Notes under the pieces: model-generated | Databases searched by the model: none | Seen by the model: the letters and a program-made list of their open reading frames with translations, nothing else | What the model was told of the DNA's origin: nothing | Position numbers and translations under genes: made by a program | Assembly (NCBI GenBank): GCA_000720805.1 | Contig: JODI01000004.1 | Span: 62,001-126,000 of the forward strand | Reading direction: 5' to 3' | DNA: 64,000 nucleotides | DNA from: Streptomyces violaceoruber | GTDB lineage: Bacteria; Actinomycetota; Actinomycetes; Streptomycetales; Streptomycetaceae | Shown here: in pieces, positions 1 to 6,871 of the stretch | Layout: every line of letters begins with the position of its first letter | Position numbering within the stretch: position 1 is the stretch's first letter

Positions 1-571
1 CCGCGACGGGTTCCTTGCCGAGTTCCACGGCAAGGTCGGTGACCGCGGCGACGGCCTGCGGCGCGGTCAGCACCGACGAGACGACCTCGACCAGCTTCAT
101 CGCCGGCGCCGGGTTGAAGAAGTGCAGGCCCAGCACGCGCTCGGGTCGGGCCGAGTCGGCGGCCAGGCGGGTGACCGAGAGGGCGTTGGTGCCGGTCGCG
201 AGGATCGTTGCGGGGCCCACGATCCCGTCCAGTTCGCGGAAGATCTGGTGCTTGATCTCGTACGACTCGGGAGCCACCTCGATGACCAGGTCGGCGTCGG
301 CCGCGGCCCGCAGATCGGTGGAGGTGCGGATCCGGGCCAGGGCGTCGGCGCGCTGCTGCTCGGTGAGCCGGCCGCGCTCCACCGCGCGGGCGGTCGCGGT
401 CTCCAGTGCGGCGACGGCCTTGGCGGTCGCCGCCTCGTTGATGTCGATGCCGACGACCTCGCGGCCGGCCGTGGCCAGGACCTCGGCGATGCCGGTGCCC
501 ATGGTGCCGAGGCCGACGACGGCGACGGTCTGGAGGGGGGACGCAGGGGTGTCGGACAGGGGAGTGGCCAT
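1..571 (-). CDS. 3-hydroxybutyryl/3-hydroxyacyl-CoA dehydrogenase, C-terminus outside window
   Basis: NAD-dependent oxidation of 3-hydroxyacyl-CoA (beta-oxidation or butyryl-CoA/PHB-type metabolism), cytoplasmic. Reading the minus strand from the ATG at 571 gives about 190 residues still open at the window edge. A Rossmann dinucleotide site G20-x-G-x-x-G25 (VVGLGTMG) follows a short 14-residue leader, then an acidic residue closes the second strand (GIDIN). The family's HFFNPA segment lies near residue 150, before the partly visible substrate region. No partner gene is visible on this side. The C-terminal 3HCDH domain must lie before base 1, so length cannot be judged. Family assignment is secure; exact substrate chain length is not. 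Confidence 0.9.
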   Translation of the reverse strand, partial: MATPLSDTPASPLQTVAVVGLGTMGTGIAEVLATAGREVVGIDINEAATAKAVAALETATARAVERGRLTEQQRADALARIRTSTDLRAAADADLVIEVAPESYEIKHQIFRELDGIVGPATILATGTNALSVTRLAADSARPERVLGLHFFNPAPAMKLVEVVSSVLTAPQAVAAVTDLAVELGKEPVA

Positions 572-963
572 CGCGGGACTCCAGGAATGAGGGTGACGAC
601 TGGGAGCGCGCCCGGTGCGCCGACGGAACCGGACTGGCCGGACCGCGCGCACCGGATGCGGAATGGAGTGCGGGTGTTGCCGGGCTGACTGGCGCACACG
701 CCCGGGTGTCGTGCCGGCGGGCGTGCACACGCCCGGAACCGGCGGAACCGACCGGCCCTGTCCCGGGGCCGAGTCGTCATTCGGGTACGCGATGTACCGA
801 ACCGACTGCTCTCTCGCGGTGGCTGCGTCACCAGGCCACCACAAGCAGATCCGCGAGTGGGTGACTCGCTCGTATGAGCTTAACTCGCCAGTAACGAGCG
901 CGCCAGCCCCCGAGTTTGTGATGTAGGTCCCGGCGATGCGGCGACCCGCCTAATCTCGGGTCC
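572..963. other. Intergenic region between divergent genes
   Basis: 392 bases without a convincing gene; frames here lack family similarity and normal codon bias. It must hold promoters for the minus-strand dehydrogenase and the plus-strand HEAT-repeat gene. The stretch 860-910 is clearly more A/T-rich than its surroundings and contains a short dyad, CGCTCGT (874-880 area) against ACGAGCG about 20 bases later, which could be an operator. A GGGTAC at 783-788 lacks a suitable upstream GNNT and is far from any start. A TAATCT hexamer at 951-956 lies eight bases before the HEAT gene ATG. Confidence 0.5.
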
Positions 964-1539
964 ATGGACGAAGAGTTGCGATCACTCACGGAACGCTTAC
1001 GGCAGGAGGCAGGGGCGTCGGCCGTGTTCGACCGTCTCGTGGCGACCGAGGATCTCGACGAACTGGCAGATGTGCTCACCGAGCCCGGACAGCCGCTGTG
1101 GGCCAGGGAACTGGCCGCGTTCCGGCTGGGGTCGGCGGGCGACCGGCGGGCCTTCGAATCCCTCGTCCTGCTCCTCAACCACCGTGACCCGCCGCGCTGC
1201 GCCTCCGCCGCCCATGCCCTGGCCCGCCTCGGCGATCCCCGCACCGCCCGCGCGGCCGCCGCTCTCGCCACCAACGAACTGCGCGTGGCCTACGCCCTGC
1301 ACCCGGTCCGGCTCCTGGTGGAGCTGCGCGCCCCCGAGGCCGTACCGGCGCTGATCACCACCCTGCGACGCCGGCTGCGCCCGCACGATCCGTACCGGCG
1401 GGTGGCGCTCGCCTGCGTGGAGGGTCTCGGCGCGCTCGGCGACAGCCGGGCCGGACCGGTCCTCAACGAGGCGCTCGCCCACCCGACGCTCGCCGAGGCG
1501 GCGGTGCACGCGCTGGCGCGGATCCCCCGCCAGCGGTGA
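964..1539 (+). CDS. HEAT-repeat domain protein
   Basis: 191-residue soluble protein made of alpha-helical HEAT/PBS-lyase-type repeats (helix pairs with AAHALARLGD, EAVPALITTL and ALGDSRAGPVL-like cores), probably a protein-protein scaffold; partner unknown. No catalytic motif, signal peptide or membrane segment is visible. The ATG at 964 has no Shine-Dalgarno sequence. A TAATCT -10-like hexamer at 951-956 would start transcription at or next to the ATG, so the mRNA is probably leaderless. It stands alone: the dehydrogenase upstream is divergent and the acetyltransferase downstream converges four bases after its stop. Role not predictable from sequence. Confidence 0.8.
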   Translation: MDEELRSLTERLRQEAGASAVFDRLVATEDLDELADVLTEPGQPLWARELAAFRLGSAGDRRAFESLVLLLNHRDPPRCASAAHALARLGDPRTARAAAALATNELRVAYALHPVRLLVELRAPEAVPALITTLRRRLRPHDPYRRVALACVEGLGALGDSRAGPVLNEALAHPTLAEAAVHALARIPRQR

Positions 1540-1543
1540 ATCC

Positions 1544-2062
1544 TCACAGCTCTCTCGCGTACCGCACCTCGGGCACCGTCACCCCGTCGACCTCGAAGGG
1601 CTCCTCGGCGCCGTCCGCCCGGAAGCCCGCCCGCTCGTAGAAGCGGCGGGCTCGGGTGTTCTGCTTCAGGACCCAGAGCAGCACGCGCCGGTGACCGGCG
1701 GCGGCGCAGCGGCGTACCGATTCCTGGAGGAGGGCGTGTCCGATGCCGCCGCCGTACTGCCCCGGGTCCACGTAGAGCGCGTACAACTCGGCGTCCGCGG
1801 TGCGCGCTTCGCCGTCCCGGTACGGCCCGTGACAGGCCCACCCGACGACCGCGCCGTCCAGCTCGGCGACGATGTTCACCACGCTGCCGTCGCCCCGGAC
1901 GAGGCGGGTGCGATGTCGCTCGGCGTCCGCGGCCACGTCGAGGGCGTCGAGGTACGGCTGGGGCATCAGCCCCCGGTACGCGCTGCGCCAGCCCCCGATA
2001 CGGATCCCCGCCACGCGCCCGCAGTCGGCGAGCGTCATCTCCCGCACCCGTGCGACCGTCAC
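1544..2062 (-). CDS. GNAT family N-acetyltransferase
   Basis: 172-residue acetyl-CoA-dependent N-acetyltransferase of unknown acceptor. The acetyl-CoA-binding motif A reads ELYALYVDPGQYGGGIGHALL (central Q-Y-G-G-G-I-G loop), followed by the motif B helix with NTRARRFYERAGF. The reading frame stays open upstream inside the next gene, but the GTG at 2062 is the logical start: it overlaps the TGA of the RidA gene in a GTGA junction, meaning translational coupling in a two-gene operon. Coupling to a RidA enamine deaminase suggests metabolite repair or small-molecule detoxification, but no substrate can be named. Confidence 0.85.
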   Translation of the reverse strand: MTVARVREMTLADCGRVAGIRIGGWRSAYRGLMPQPYLDALDVAADAERHRTRLVRGDGSVVNIVAELDGAVVGWACHGPYRDGEARTADAELYALYVDPGQYGGGIGHALLQESVRRCAAAGHRRVLLWVLKQNTRARRFYERAGFRADGAEEPFEVDGVTVPEVRYAREL

Positions 2063-2457
2063 CCGGACACCACGGCCAACGCCTCGATCTCCAGCAGGAA
2101 TTCGGGACGGACCAGCGCGGCGACCTGGACCGCCGAGGCGGCCGGCAGGCGGTCGTCGGGTATGTGGGCGGCGCGGGCCGCGCGGATGTCCGGCATGTCG
2201 GCCATGTCTATGACGAAGTAGGTGAGTTTGACGACGTCGTCGAAGCCGGCGCCGGCGGCGGCCAGACAGCGGCGGAGGTTCTCGAAGACCTGGCGGGCCT
2301 GGGCGGCGGGGTCGCCCTCGCCCACCAGGCCGCCGTCCTCGTCCAGGGCGAGCTGGCCGGAGATCGCCACGAGGCGGCCGGTGGCCAGGACGACATGGGT
2401 GCACGCGGCGGCGGGGAAGACCCCGTCGGGGGCGGGGATCCTGGTCAGCTCACTCAT
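2059..2457 (-). CDS. RidA/YjgF family enamine/imine deaminase-like protein
   Basis: 132-residue protein of the RidA superfamily, small trimeric enzymes that hydrolyse reactive enamine/imine intermediates; other subgroups have unrelated roles. The start is taken at the ATG of MSELTRIPAPDG (2457) rather than six codons upstream. The ISGQLALDEDGG segment and the ENLRRCLAAAGAGFDDVVKLTYFV region are typical. The classic RidA arginine near residue 105 (IEA/RVE...CVA...) is not obvious at the C-terminus, which reads LLEIEALAVVSG, so this may be a non-canonical (Rid4-7-like) member. It is first in a two-gene operon with the acetyltransferase. Confidence 0.88.
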   Translation of the reverse strand: MSELTRIPAPDGVFPAAACTHVVLATGRLVAISGQLALDEDGGLVGEGDPAAQARQVFENLRRCLAAAGAGFDDVVKLTYFVIDMADMPDIRAARAAHIPDDRLPAASAVQVAALVRPEFLLEIEALAVVSG

Positions 2458-2518
2458 GCGTCCATCCTGGACCACGGGTCTGACAACGCCCCCGACGGGA
2501 CTCGGCTCGGCACCGGTG

Positions 2519-4099
2519 TCAGCGGCGGAAGCCGAGCAGCCGGTGCAGGGTGGAACCGTCGGCCGCCCGCGACGCCGCCTTGTCGATGCTCAGCGGCTTG
2601 GGGTCGGGCAGCGCCTCGCAGACCGCGTCGGCCGCGCGGTGGCTGCGCGGCACCGTGCCGTCGGCGAGGTACGAGGCCAGGTACTTGTCCAGGCAGGTGT
2701 TGCCGCTGAGGGTGATGCCGTGGTTCCCGCCGCCCTGCTCGACCACCAGGCTGGAACGGTCGAGCATCCGGTGGACCGTGACGGCGCCCTTGTACGGCGT
2801 GGCCGCGTCGTTGGTCGACTGGAAGAGCAGCGCCGGCGGCAGCCTGTCGTTGTCGATGTTCACCGGCTCCAGGGTCCCGATCGGCCAGAACGCGCACGGT
2901 GCGTTGTACCAGGTGTTGCTCCAGGCCATGAACGGAGTCTTCTCGTACACCGCCCAGTTGTCCTTGCGCCACTGACGCCAGTCGCGCGGCCAGGGGGCGT
3001 CACGGCACTCCACCGCGGTGTACACGCTGTAGCCGTTGTCCGCGGCGGCGTCCATGGCGGCGAAGTCCTCGTACACCTGGACCAGCGGGGCGGCGTCCTT
3101 GTCGTTGACATACGCCGCGAACGCCTCGGCCAGGTACGGCCAGTAGCCGTTGTAGTAGCCGCCCGGGACGAAGGTGTCCTCCAGCTCGGAGGCGCCCACC
3201 TTGCCGCCGGCCGGCTTCCGGGCCAGGGCCGCCCGCATCGCGTACCACCTGGCCTCGATCCTCTCCGGATCGGTGCCGAGCTTGTACCGTGAGTCGTGCT
3301 TGGCGATCCAGACCATCAGGGCCCGGTGACGGTCGTTGAAGGCGTAGTCCTGGGTCAGGTTGTCGTCGTACCAGACGCCGGTGGGGTCGACGATCGAGTC
3401 CAGGACCAGGCGCCGGACCCGGTCCGGGTGGAGCCTGGCGTAGACCGCGCCGAGATAGGTGCCGTACGAGTAACCGAAGTAGTTGATCCTCTTGGCGCCG
3501 AGCGCCTCGCGGATCGCGTCCATGTCCTGTGCGGCGCTGATGGTGTCGATGTACGGCAGCACACTCGCGTACTTCTTGCCGCAGGCGGCGGCGAAGGCCT
3601 TGGCGCGGGACACGCCGGCCTTCTCGAGCGCGTGCCTGATCGGCACCGTGTCGGCTCGCACCGGGTCGAAGTGGCCGGGCTTGCAGTTCAGGGCGGGCTT
3701 GCTCGCGCCCACTCCGCGCGGGTCGAAGCCGACGACGTCGTACTGTGCCGCGACCGCCTCGGGCAGGGCGGACGCGACGAAGCCCGCGAGCGTCAGACCG
3801 CCGGCGCCGGGGCCGCCGGGGTTGACGAGCAGCGGGCCCTGGTATTTCTTCGCGGTGTGCGGGACGCGCGACAGAGCGAGCGTGATCTGCTTCCCGCGCG
3901 GGTTCGCGTGGTCGAGCGGCACCTTGAGGGACGCGCACTGGAGCTTCGGATAGTCGGTGGTGCCGCACTTCCTCCAGGCGGGCTTCGCGGCGTGAGCGGT
4001 CGGTGCGGGGTGCGGGGTGCTCGCGTCGGCGGGGACGGTGCTGAAGGTTCCGGCCACGACGGCGGCGACGCCGCCGAGCACGACTGCGCGTTTTCTCAT
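2519..4099 (-). CDS. Secreted tripeptidyl-aminopeptidase-like alpha/beta hydrolase (S33/TAP family)
   Basis: 526-residue exported hydrolase resembling the Streptomyces Tap/SlpD/SlpE aminopeptidases that clip tripeptides from extracellular proteins. Starting at ATG 4099 (GGAAGGA six bases upstream; an earlier in-frame start lacks one) gives a Sec-type signal peptide: MRKR, a hydrophobic stretch, cleavage near residue 25-30 (ADA-ST). Conserved parts: LLVNPGGPGAGG oxyanion region, FDPRGVGAS, the nucleophile elbow GYSYGT, and the C-terminal TAP domain with NDAATPY (Asp) and GGGNHG (catalytic His). The catalytic triad therefore looks complete. It is a single gene; no lipobox is seen, so probably released. 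Confidence 0.9.
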   Translation of the reverse strand: MRKRAVVLGGVAAVVAGTFSTVPADASTPHPAPTAHAAKPAWRKCGTTDYPKLQCASLKVPLDHANPRGKQITLALSRVPHTAKKYQGPLLVNPGGPGAGGLTLAGFVASALPEAVAAQYDVVGFDPRGVGASKPALNCKPGHFDPVRADTVPIRHALEKAGVSRAKAFAAACGKKYASVLPYIDTISAAQDMDAIREALGAKRINYFGYSYGTYLGAVYARLHPDRVRRLVLDSIVDPTGVWYDDNLTQDYAFNDRHRALMVWIAKHDSRYKLGTDPERIEARWYAMRAALARKPAGGKVGASELEDTFVPGGYYNGYWPYLAEAFAAYVNDKDAAPLVQVYEDFAAMDAAADNGYSVYTAVECRDAPWPRDWRQWRKDNWAVYEKTPFMAWSNTWYNAPCAFWPIGTLEPVNIDNDRLPPALLFQSTNDAATPYKGAVTVHRMLDRSSLVVEQGGGNHGITLSGNTCLDKYLASYLADGTVPRSHRAADAVCEALPDPKPLSIDKAASRAADGSTLHRLLGFRR

Positions 4100-4233
4100 G
4101 CGGTCCTTCCAGGACGGAGGATTTCGGACCGAGAGGGTCACGGTCCCCGCGGGATCGTCCCGGAATGCGCGTACTGAGGAACGCGTTCAGCTGAAACTTG
4201 ACCCGGTTGGGTCGTGGGATGCGCTCGGATGCT

Positions 4234-5286
4234 TCAGATCAGCGAGAGCTGGGTCGGTTCGGGCAGGTCGGGCACGGGCGATGCCGGCTGAACCGGTTCG
4301 GGCTCCCGGGTCCGGCGCGGCATCCCCGCGCGCGTGGGGCCGATGCCGTACTCCTCGGCCAGCTCGTGCACCTGACGGGTGATCCGGCGCTGGTACCACT
4401 TCGGGGCGTAGGAGCCGTCCGCGTACAGCCGCTCGTACCGGCGCACCAGATACGGGTGCTCGCGCTCCAGCCAGGCCATGAACCACTCGCGGGCGCCGGG
4501 GCGCAGATGCAGTACGAGCGGGGTGACCGAGGTGGCCCCGGAGGCCGCGATCGCCCGTACGGTCTCCCGGAGTCGGGCCGGATGGTCGCTCAGGAACGGG
4601 ATCACCGGCGCCATCAGCACCCCGCAGTCGATGCCGCGCTCGCCGAGACTGCGTACGACCTCCAGGCGCCGCTCCGGTGCGGGTGTGCCCGGCTCCACCG
4701 TGCGCCACAGCTCGGGGTCGGTGAAGCCGACCGAGACCGAGATGCCGACGTCCGTCACCTCGGCCGCCTGGGTCAGCAGATCGAGGTCGCGCAGGATCAG
4801 CGTGCCCTTCGTCAGGATCGAGAAGGGGTTGGCGTGGTCGCGCAGGGCGCCGATGATGCCCGGCATCAGGCGGTAGCGGCCCTCGGCGCGCTGGTAGCAG
4901 TCCACGTTGGTGCCCATCGCGATGTGCTCGCCCTGCCAGCGGCGCGAGCCGAGCTGGCGGCGCAGCAGCTCCGGCGCGTTCGTCTTGACGACGATCTGCG
5001 AGTCGAAGCCGAGGCCGGTGTCGAGGTCCAGGTAGCTGTGGGTCTTGCGGGCGAAGCAGTACACGCACGCGTGCGAGCAGCCCCGGTACGGGTTGACCGT
5101 CCACTGGAAGGACATGCGGGAGACCGCGGGCACCCGGTTGATGATCGAGCGGGCCCGCACCTCGTGGAAGGTGATCCCGCGGAACTCGGGGGTGTCGAAG
5201 GTACGGGTGGTCACCGCGTCGGCGCCGAACAACGCGGCGTCGGCCCTGCTGTGGTCACCGGAGTCGGTGAGGTTCTCCCAGCGCAT
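4234..5286 (-). CDS. Rv2578c-family radical SAM protein
   Basis: 350-residue radical SAM protein of the actinobacterial Rv2578c group (related to SplB-like proteins; function unproven). The [4Fe-4S] motif C-x3-C-x2-C is CSHACVYC at about residue 62, followed by the group's FARKTHSYLDLD stretch and TNVDCYQ. The conserved LTKG and GISVSVG segments belong to the TIM-barrel fold. The start at 5286 has GAGGAGG eight bases upstream, whereas the longer open frame upstream has no such site. Monocistronic. No SPASM or other auxiliary cluster domain is evident; the C-terminal 40 residues are Arg/Pro-rich. Confidence 0.9.
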   Translation of the reverse strand: MRWENLTDSGDHSRADAALFGADAVTTRTFDTPEFRGITFHEVRARSIINRVPAVSRMSFQWTVNPYRGCSHACVYCFARKTHSYLDLDTGLGFDSQIVVKTNAPELLRRQLGSRRWQGEHIAMGTNVDCYQRAEGRYRLMPGIIGALRDHANPFSILTKGTLILRDLDLLTQAAEVTDVGISVSVGFTDPELWRTVEPGTPAPERRLEVVRSLGERGIDCGVLMAPVIPFLSDHPARLRETVRAIAASGATSVTPLVLHLRPGAREWFMAWLEREHPYLVRRYERLYADGSYAPKWYQRRITRQVHELAEEYGIGPTRAGMPRRTREPEPVQPASPVPDLPEPTQLSLI

Positions 5287-5476
5287 GAGGCCTCCTCGGT
5301 AGCACTGCTCCCAGAATAGAACACCTGTTCGCATGATCGTGCAAGGGCTGTTTCCGATCGCTTCCGTGCCCCCGATTTGGGCGGCCGGGGACCGGGGTGG
5401 TTGGCTTGCCCTCACCCCGATAAGCCCTGAGAAACCCGAGAAACCACCCCGAGAACCCAGGTCCTGGAGGACGTCA

Positions 5477-5920
5477 ATGGCGCAGGTCGAGGCCACTACG
5501 GAGCGGATCGTCGCGGCGGACGCGGAGAAGGTGTTCGACGCCCTCGCCGACTACACCGGCACGCGCGCGAAGCTGCTGCCCGAGCAGTTCAGCGAGTACG
5601 AGGTGCGCGAGGGCGGCGACGGCGAGGGAACCCTCGTCCACTGGAAGCTCCAGGCCACCAGCAAGCGCGTGCGCGACTGCCTCCTGGAGGTGAGTGAGCC
5701 CACCGACGGTGAACTGGTCGAGAAGGACCGCAACTCCTCGATGGTCACCACCTGGCGGGTCACCCCGGCGGGGGAGGGCAAGTCCCGGGTCGTCGTCACC
5801 ACCACCTGGCAGGGCGCCGGCGGCATCGGCGGCTTCTTCGAGAAGACGTTCGCCCCCAAGGGGCTCGGCCGGATCTACGACGCCATGCTCGACAAGCTGG
5901 CCGCCGAGGTCGAGCAGTAG
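5477..5920 (+). CDS. SRPBCC family protein (START/Bet v1-like fold)
   Basis: 147-residue SRPBCC protein; these folds bind hydrophobic ligands, but the ligand here is unknown. The protein opens with EATTERIVAADAEKVFDALADY, the usual first strand and helix, and ends with the long C-terminal helix (GRIYDAMLDKLAAEVEQ). The start ATG at 5477 has GGAGG seven bases upstream; in-frame codons back to 5333 have no such site and encode low-complexity Pro/Glu residues. It faces away from the radical SAM gene, with about 190 bases between them that probably hold both promoters. Confidence 0.85.
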   Translation: MAQVEATTERIVAADAEKVFDALADYTGTRAKLLPEQFSEYEVREGGDGEGTLVHWKLQATSKRVRDCLLEVSEPTDGELVEKDRNSSMVTTWRVTPAGEGKSRVVVTTTWQGAGGIGGFFEKTFAPKGLGRIYDAMLDKLAAEVEQ

Positions 5921-5947
5921 TCCCAACCCGCCGCCGGTGACGGGCCG

Positions 5948-6687
5948 TTGGCCTCTCACCGGTTCAAGTGGATGTCCACCGGGACCGGCGGTGCGCCGTT
6001 CGCCGGCGGCGAGGACGGCCGGTACGCGCTGTCCGCGCCGGGCCCGGGTTCGTACGTCCTGATCGCCGCCGCGGGCGGCCGCCAGCCACAGGCGGTCCCG
6101 GTGACCGTCGGCGAGCGGCCCGTCGAACCCGACGTCGTCCTCGGCGGCGCAGGACGCCTCGCCGGTACCGTGCTGACCGCGGACGGCACGCCCGTGCCCG
6201 AGGCCACCGTGACCCTCACCGACGTGCACGGCGAGGTCGCCGCAGGCACCCGCAGCGGCCGCGAGGGCGGCCATGCCCTCACCGAGCTGGTGGCCGGCGA
6301 GTACACCCTCGCCGCCGGCGCGCCCGCCTTCCGTCCGGCCGCGCTCCCCGTCACCGTGCGGGCCTCCCGGGAGACCCGCCAGGACGTCGAACTCGCCGGC
6401 GCGGCCGTGCTGCGCGGCACCGTGCGGGCGGGCTGGGCGAGAGGGGGGTCCCCCGCCCGAAGGATGGGGGAGACCCGTCCAGGACGCGCGCGTGACCTTG
6501 CTGGACGTGGGGGGCAACGTCGTGGACACCGTCACCACCGGCCCGGACGGAACCTTCCGGTTCGTCGACCTGTCCTCCGGTGAAGTACACCGTCATCGCC
6601 TCGGGTCACCCGCCGGTCGCCACCGTGCTCCAGGTGGCGGGCGGCGGGCGCACGGAACGGGATCTCCATCTGGGGCACGAGGACTGA
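5948..6687 (+). pseudogene. Degenerate Cna-B/carboxypeptidase-regulatory-like domain gene
   Basis: Remnant of a protein with repeated beta-sandwich domains (carboxypeptidase regulatory-like). Three domain units can be followed but only by changing frame twice. Frame A (5948 to about 6430) reads LAGTVLTADGTPVPEATVTL and LRGTVRAG. After a palindromic insert near 6434-6476, frame B continues VQDARVTLLDVGGNVVDTV to SSGE near 6582. A one-base change then forces frame C, YTVIASGHPPVATVLQVAGG, to the TGA at 6685-6687. No start codon with a ribosome site and no N-terminal part remain. Such domains often form tails of surface or transport proteins; the parent protein is not identifiable here. Confidence 0.8.
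6434..6476. repeat. Short palindromic element inserted in the pseudogene
   Basis: GC-rich imperfect palindrome: GGGTCCCCC on the left, an 11-base GCCCGAAGGAT spacer, then GGGGGAGACCC on the right. It resembles the small dispersed palindromes with CCCCC...GGGGGAG arms seen between and inside Streptomyces genes. Its position coincides exactly with the first frameshift of the broken domain gene: coding similarity stops at VRAG before it and resumes at VQDARV after it. Confidence 0.6.
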
Positions 6688-6871
6688 CAACCCCTCAGTA
6701 ACTCAGGTCCGGTGGTCATCGCCCCTGCTCAGCGCGGGGGCGCGGGGGCGCGCGCCGGTGTGAGACGGAGCGGTTGATTCCCGGATTGCCGCACATCGTG
6801 ACCGGCCGGCGCCGTACGGTGGTGACGGCAGCACAGATCTCGCGGAGCCGTGGGGAAAGAGGGCCTGGACC

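Noticed and set aside
783..788. GGGTAC near the start of the window as a SigB-type -10
   Set aside because: No GNNT at 14-16 bases upstream and no start codon of a likely target within 150 bases.
5333..5476. Upstream start for the SRPBCC gene at 5333
   Set aside because: Would add 48 Pro/Glu-rich residues outside the fold; GGAGG directly precedes the ATG at 5477.
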